Source: an uncultured bacterium (lineage in GTDB: Bacteria; Planctomycetota; UBA1135; UBA2386). Taken from it: a DNA stretch of 7,673 nucleotides. The notes below the pieces were generated by a model. The model had not been told where the DNA came from. It worked only from the letters and a program-made list of their open reading frames with translations, and made no database searches. The translations under genes were made by a program, and so were the position numbers. This document shows positions 5,272 to 7,673 of the stretch, piece after piece (within the stretch, counting starts at the first letter, position 1; the number at the start of each line of letters is the position of its first letter). Where the stretch lies: the NCBI GenBank assembly GCA_938003515.1, contig CALKYL010000350.1, positions 1-7,673 of the forward strand, in the 5' to 3' direction.

Positions 5272-7494
5272 CTACTGCAGCTGCACGCGCAGCTTGCCGT
5301 TCTTTCGGTCGACGTCGTAGAGCTTGTTTCCGAGCGGCATGCCCTGCAGCCGGAAGTCGACGGCGTCGCCGATCGGGTCGTCCTGGACCTCGCCGTAGCG
5401 GATCGCGAACCCGCAGGCGATGCGGAACACGTTGTCGAGCACGAACGCGTTGAGGTGCAGGTCGACGCCGCGGTAGCGCGAGCCGAGCCCGGTCTCCGAG
5501 CTGTAGTGCTCGAGCGAGTTCGCGACCTCGACGCCCTCGAGCTCCCCGCTCATCATCGCGATGGTCCGCTTGAGCAGCTCGCTGGCGAGGCGCTGCGCCT
5601 TCTTGTTGCCGCGCTCGGCCCAGTAGGTCAGCCCCTCGAGCACGTGCGAGTTGACGACCGGCCAGACGCGACCGTTCCAGGGCGAGCCCTTGCGCGTGCC
5701 CTTCCACCGCCCCGCGGCGTCGAAGGTCGAGTCGCTCATCGCGATGCTCGGCACCGGGTACTTCGCCCAGAACTGATCGCGGGCCGACAAGAGGTCGAGC
5801 ATGCTCTCGACCTGCTTCTGGTTCGGGATGTCGGTCGCGAGCGGGTAGAAGCCGACCGCGGCACGCACGTTGGTCTTGCGCCGACTCGACGGGTCCAGAT
5901 CCATGAACATGCCGGACTTCTCGTCCCACATCTTCTTGCGCACGGTGTCGAGGATGACCTCGACCTCCGCCTGGAACCGGTTGGCCATCGCCTTCTCCTG
6001 GATCTCCTCGGCGACGGCGTGCAGCCACTTGACGAGGCGGTAGCGGAAGACGGAGGCGTCGATGCCCTTCAGGCGGAACTGCTCGGTGAACTCGACGGCG
6101 CGGTCGGCCTTGGCGTCGACGACCGTGTAGCGCCGCGAGAACTCCTGGCCCGCCTCGAAGTGGTTGACGATGTCGGTCAACCCGCTGCCTTCGGGGTCGC
6201 GGTTGTTGCCGACCCACTTCACGTAGCGCTGCATCGCCATCAGGACGGCCTTCTTGGTCGCCTTGTCGTTGTGGATGGCGTCCAGCGCCTCGAACCCGCC
6301 GCCCCAGTCGGCGTGGTAGAAGTCGTTCGCGTCGGTGCCGGTCATGTAGACGCGGCCCGGCACCTGCCCGTTGTAGAGCAGGTTGTCGAAGAACAGCTTG
6401 AGGCAGCCGCGCGCGTAGCCCGGATCCTGCAGCCACCGCGCCTCGCGCATGATCGCGGGCGCGCTGAAGCTCGTCGGCACGTGGAACGGGCCGTTGCCCT
6501 CGCAGACCGCGGGCGACGAGTAGAGGCCGGCGCCGTGCGGCTGACGCAGCAGGTGCAGGAGCTCGAAGCGGTGCCGGACGACGCGCTCGATCGCCTTGTC
6601 GTCGCACTCGAACTTCGGCACGCCTTCCCAGAACGCGCGCCAGCCGTTCTCGTCCTTCGGATCCGGACGGCGGGCGCGGAAGTTGAGCCCCTTGCCCTTG
6701 AAGACGACGTTCGCCTCGAAGCGGTGCTGCGCTTTGGCGCCGGCCTTGAGCGGCACGGGGCGGAACAGCCCCGCGTAGACGCGCGAGCCGGCGACGATCG
6801 GGCTCGGCTTCTCGACAGGCCGCTTGGCGCGCGGCGTCGGCAACCCGGCCATGTCGAACCACGGCGTCTCTTCGTAGGCGGGCAGGTCGCTGCCGCCTTC
6901 GGCGAAGAACGCCTGCAGGCAGCGCGCGCCCTTGCTGTCCGGGCTCGAGTAGTGGATGTCGGCCGGGACCGGCGGCTGCCCGGCCGCGCCGAGCGGGCGG
7001 CGGATGCGGAAGCTGTCGCCTTCGAGGGAGACCGGCTCGCCCTCGGGATCCGTCGTCGTCCACAGCACGACCGTGAGTTCGCGATCGTCCTTGCCGCCGT
7101 TCTGCAGCTCGAGCTCGCAGACGAAGCGGTCGTCCTGCGTGACGAAGCGGCGCTCGACGATCGTGACGCCGTCGGCGGCCTGGTGCGTCAGCACCGCACA
7201 GCCGTCCTGCATCTCGAACGATCCGCAGATCGTCGTCATCGGGTGCCCGGCGTCGAGGAACGACAGGAAGAACACCGACGGCACGAGCGCGCTCGAGATG
7301 TTCGCCTCGTCGGCGAAGCCCGGCGCCGTCAGGAAGCGAGGGAAGCGCGGCGCATACAGGCAATAGCCCCCACCGGCCAAGGCGATCTTTTTGGGCAGCG
7401 CGCCGGCCAGCGCACGCGCCGCGGCGGCCCGCGCCGCGGCGGGCTTGGCTTTTGATGTACGCTTCGCAGAATTAGAGCGCTTGGCGGCCGGCAT
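5272..7494 (-). CDS. MGH1/GH63-like (alpha/alpha)6-barrel glycoside hydrolase
   Basis: This 740-residue protein is probably a cytoplasmic exo-acting alpha-glycosidase of the GH63/GH37/MGH1-like group; the substrate is unknown. An N-terminal Lys/Ala-rich tail (about 3-36) precedes a beta-sandwich-like region (about 38-270), then the catalytic barrel (about 285-700). Barrel landmarks are MTGTDANDFYHADWGGGFE (384-402), EAGQEFSRRY (447-456), SPWNGRVWP (604-612, the family's W-R-G-x-x-W turn) and EHYSSETG (662-669). E662 matches the general base of GH63. The proton-donor position, usually Asp in E-S-G-x-D, is E451 here. The separation of 211 residues is close to that in E. coli YgjK. There is no signal peptide. 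The ATG at 7494 is preferred over a TTG two codons upstream. The racemase-like gene follows after 36 bp. Roles in glycogen, trehalose or glucosylglycerate-type turnover are possible but not shown. Confidence 0.8.
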   Translation of the reverse strand: MPAAKRSNSAKRTSKAKPAAARAAAARALAGALPKKIALAGGGYCLYAPRFPRFLTAPGFADEANISSALVPSVFFLSFLDAGHPMTTICGSFEMQDGCAVLTHQAADGVTIVERRFVTQDDRFVCELELQNGGKDDRELTVVLWTTTDPEGEPVSLEGDSFRIRRPLGAAGQPPVPADIHYSSPDSKGARCLQAFFAEGGSDLPAYEETPWFDMAGLPTPRAKRPVEKPSPIVAGSRVYAGLFRPVPLKAGAKAQHRFEANVVFKGKGLNFRARRPDPKDENGWRAFWEGVPKFECDDKAIERVVRHRFELLHLLRQPHGAGLYSSPAVCEGNGPFHVPTSFSAPAIMREARWLQDPGYARGCLKLFFDNLLYNGQVPGRVYMTGTDANDFYHADWGGGFEALDAIHNDKATKKAVLMAMQRYVKWVGNNRDPEGSGLTDIVNHFEAGQEFSRRYTVVDAKADRAVEFTEQFRLKGIDASVFRYRLVKWLHAVAEEIQEKAMANRFQAEVEVILDTVRKKMWDEKSGMFMDLDPSSRRKTNVRAAVGFYPLATDIPNQKQVESMLDLLSARDQFWAKYPVPSIAMSDSTFDAAGRWKGTRKGSPWNGRVWPVVNSHVLEGLTYWAERGNKKAQRLASELLKRTIAMMSGELEGVEVANSLEHYSSETGLGSRYRGVDLHLNAFVLDNVFRIACGFAIRYGEVQDDPIGDAVDFRLQGMPLGNKLYDVDRKNGKLRVQLQ

Positions 7495-7505
7495 TGGCAA
7501 GTGTT

Positions 7506-7511
7506 TAAATA
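7506..7511 (-). promoter_or_regulatory. Candidate -10 box (TATTTA) upstream of the glycosidase gene
   Basis: On the minus strand TATTTA lies 11 nt before the ATG at 7494, in an AT-rich patch (TATTTAAAC) that stands out from its surroundings. There is no Shine-Dalgarno site between it and the start. The leader would be absent or only a few bases long. No -35 box is convincing. Confidence 0.4.
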
Positions 7512-7550
7512 CGCGTTACTTCGGATCGCCCATGGCACCGAGCCGCAACC

Positions 7551-7580
7551 TGTCCAATTACGGTATGGCCGGACAATTAC
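7551..7580. repeat. Repeated heptamer CAATTAC with flanking inverted TGTCC/GGACA, upstream of the glycosidase gene
   Basis: CAATTAC occurs at 7555-7561 and 7574-7580, with starts 19 bp apart. In addition TGTCC (7551-7555) and GGACA (7571-7575) are exact inverted copies. The heptamer is unusual in such GC-rich DNA. It lies roughly 60-85 bp upstream of the glycosidase start, where an activator or repressor could bind. Confidence 0.35.
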
Positions 7581-7673
7581 CCGACGGGCGCCCGCATCTT
7601 GATGGCTGCCGGCTTGCAGTCAAGCGCTTTCCGCCCGGCCGCGCAGCGCCTGCCACGGGTCCGGAGCGACCAC

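Noticed and set aside
3746..7363. Very long minus-strand open frame (1205 codons)
   Set aside because: Same cause: low-complexity Arg/Ala/Gly translation out of frame with the well-recognised glycosidase and PLP enzyme, continuing antisense to the DUF3592-like gene.
3961..7455. Very long plus-strand open frame (1164 codons) opposite the racemase and glycosidase genes
   Set aside because: Its translation is Arg/Ala/Asp/Val-rich with no domain pattern; it is the antisense shadow of GC-rich genes on the minus strand.
7577..7673. C-terminal end of a further minus-strand gene entering from the right edge
   Set aside because: Two minus-strand frames are open from the edge and stop within about 50-95 bp, but neither has a recognisable sequence and they cannot be told apart, so no gene is called.
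1..7673. CRISPR array, tRNA, insertion sequence, prophage or defence island
   Set aside because: No repeated spacer units, no tRNA-like cloverleaf, no transposase or recombinase motifs, and all recognised genes are ordinary metabolic, stress or membrane families.

Overview
The window is very GC-rich bacterial DNA (about 70% by eye, with most third codon positions G or C), tightly packed with single-domain housekeeping and accessory genes. I see no tRNA, rRNA, insertion sequence, phage gene or CRISPR array. GC content, short gaps, likely leaderless promoters and the mix of families (DUF3592-like membrane protein, EI24-type protein, MGH1/GH63-like glycosidase, paired USP and CBS genes) fit a high-GC Planctomycetota, Myxococcota or similar bacterium. 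The phylum is inferred from gene content and is not proven.

Layout, left to right. (1) Positions 1-138 hold the 5' end of a minus-strand gene for a membrane-anchored or secreted protein, cut by the window edge. (2) Divergent from it, 243-1655 encodes an M24B aminopeptidase P, followed after 10 bp by an EI24/CysZ-like four-helix-region membrane protein (1666-2349), probably one transcript. (3) Convergent with that, overlapping by 19 bp, is a universal stress protein (2331-2762, minus). It is divergent from a two-CBS-domain protein (2889-3398, plus); the 126-bp gap between them holds a perfect 12-bp palindrome. Both of these genes have clear Shine-Dalgarno sites. (4) A duplicated DUF3592-like membrane protein (3431-4294, plus) follows. 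(5) Convergent with it, overlapping by 16 bp, is a serine racemase/threonine dehydratase-type PLP enzyme (4279-5235, minus). Upstream on the same strand is a large (alpha/alpha)6-barrel glycoside hydrolase (5272-7494, minus). (6) Positions 7495-7673 are an AT-richer upstream region with a repeated heptamer and no gene I can support.

The genes do not form one obvious pathway. The most coherent local theme is the divergent USP/CBS pair, two adenine-nucleotide-sensing families that may share control. Several genes lacking a Shine-Dalgarno site have a TANNNT box 6-9 nt before the start codon, which suggests leaderless transcription. I did not find a new defence, mobile or biosynthetic system here. 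The items most worth checking are the promoter pattern, the shared USP/CBS operator, the Glu-for-Asp change at the proposed proton donor of the glycosidase, and its Lys/Ala-rich tail with unusual codons.
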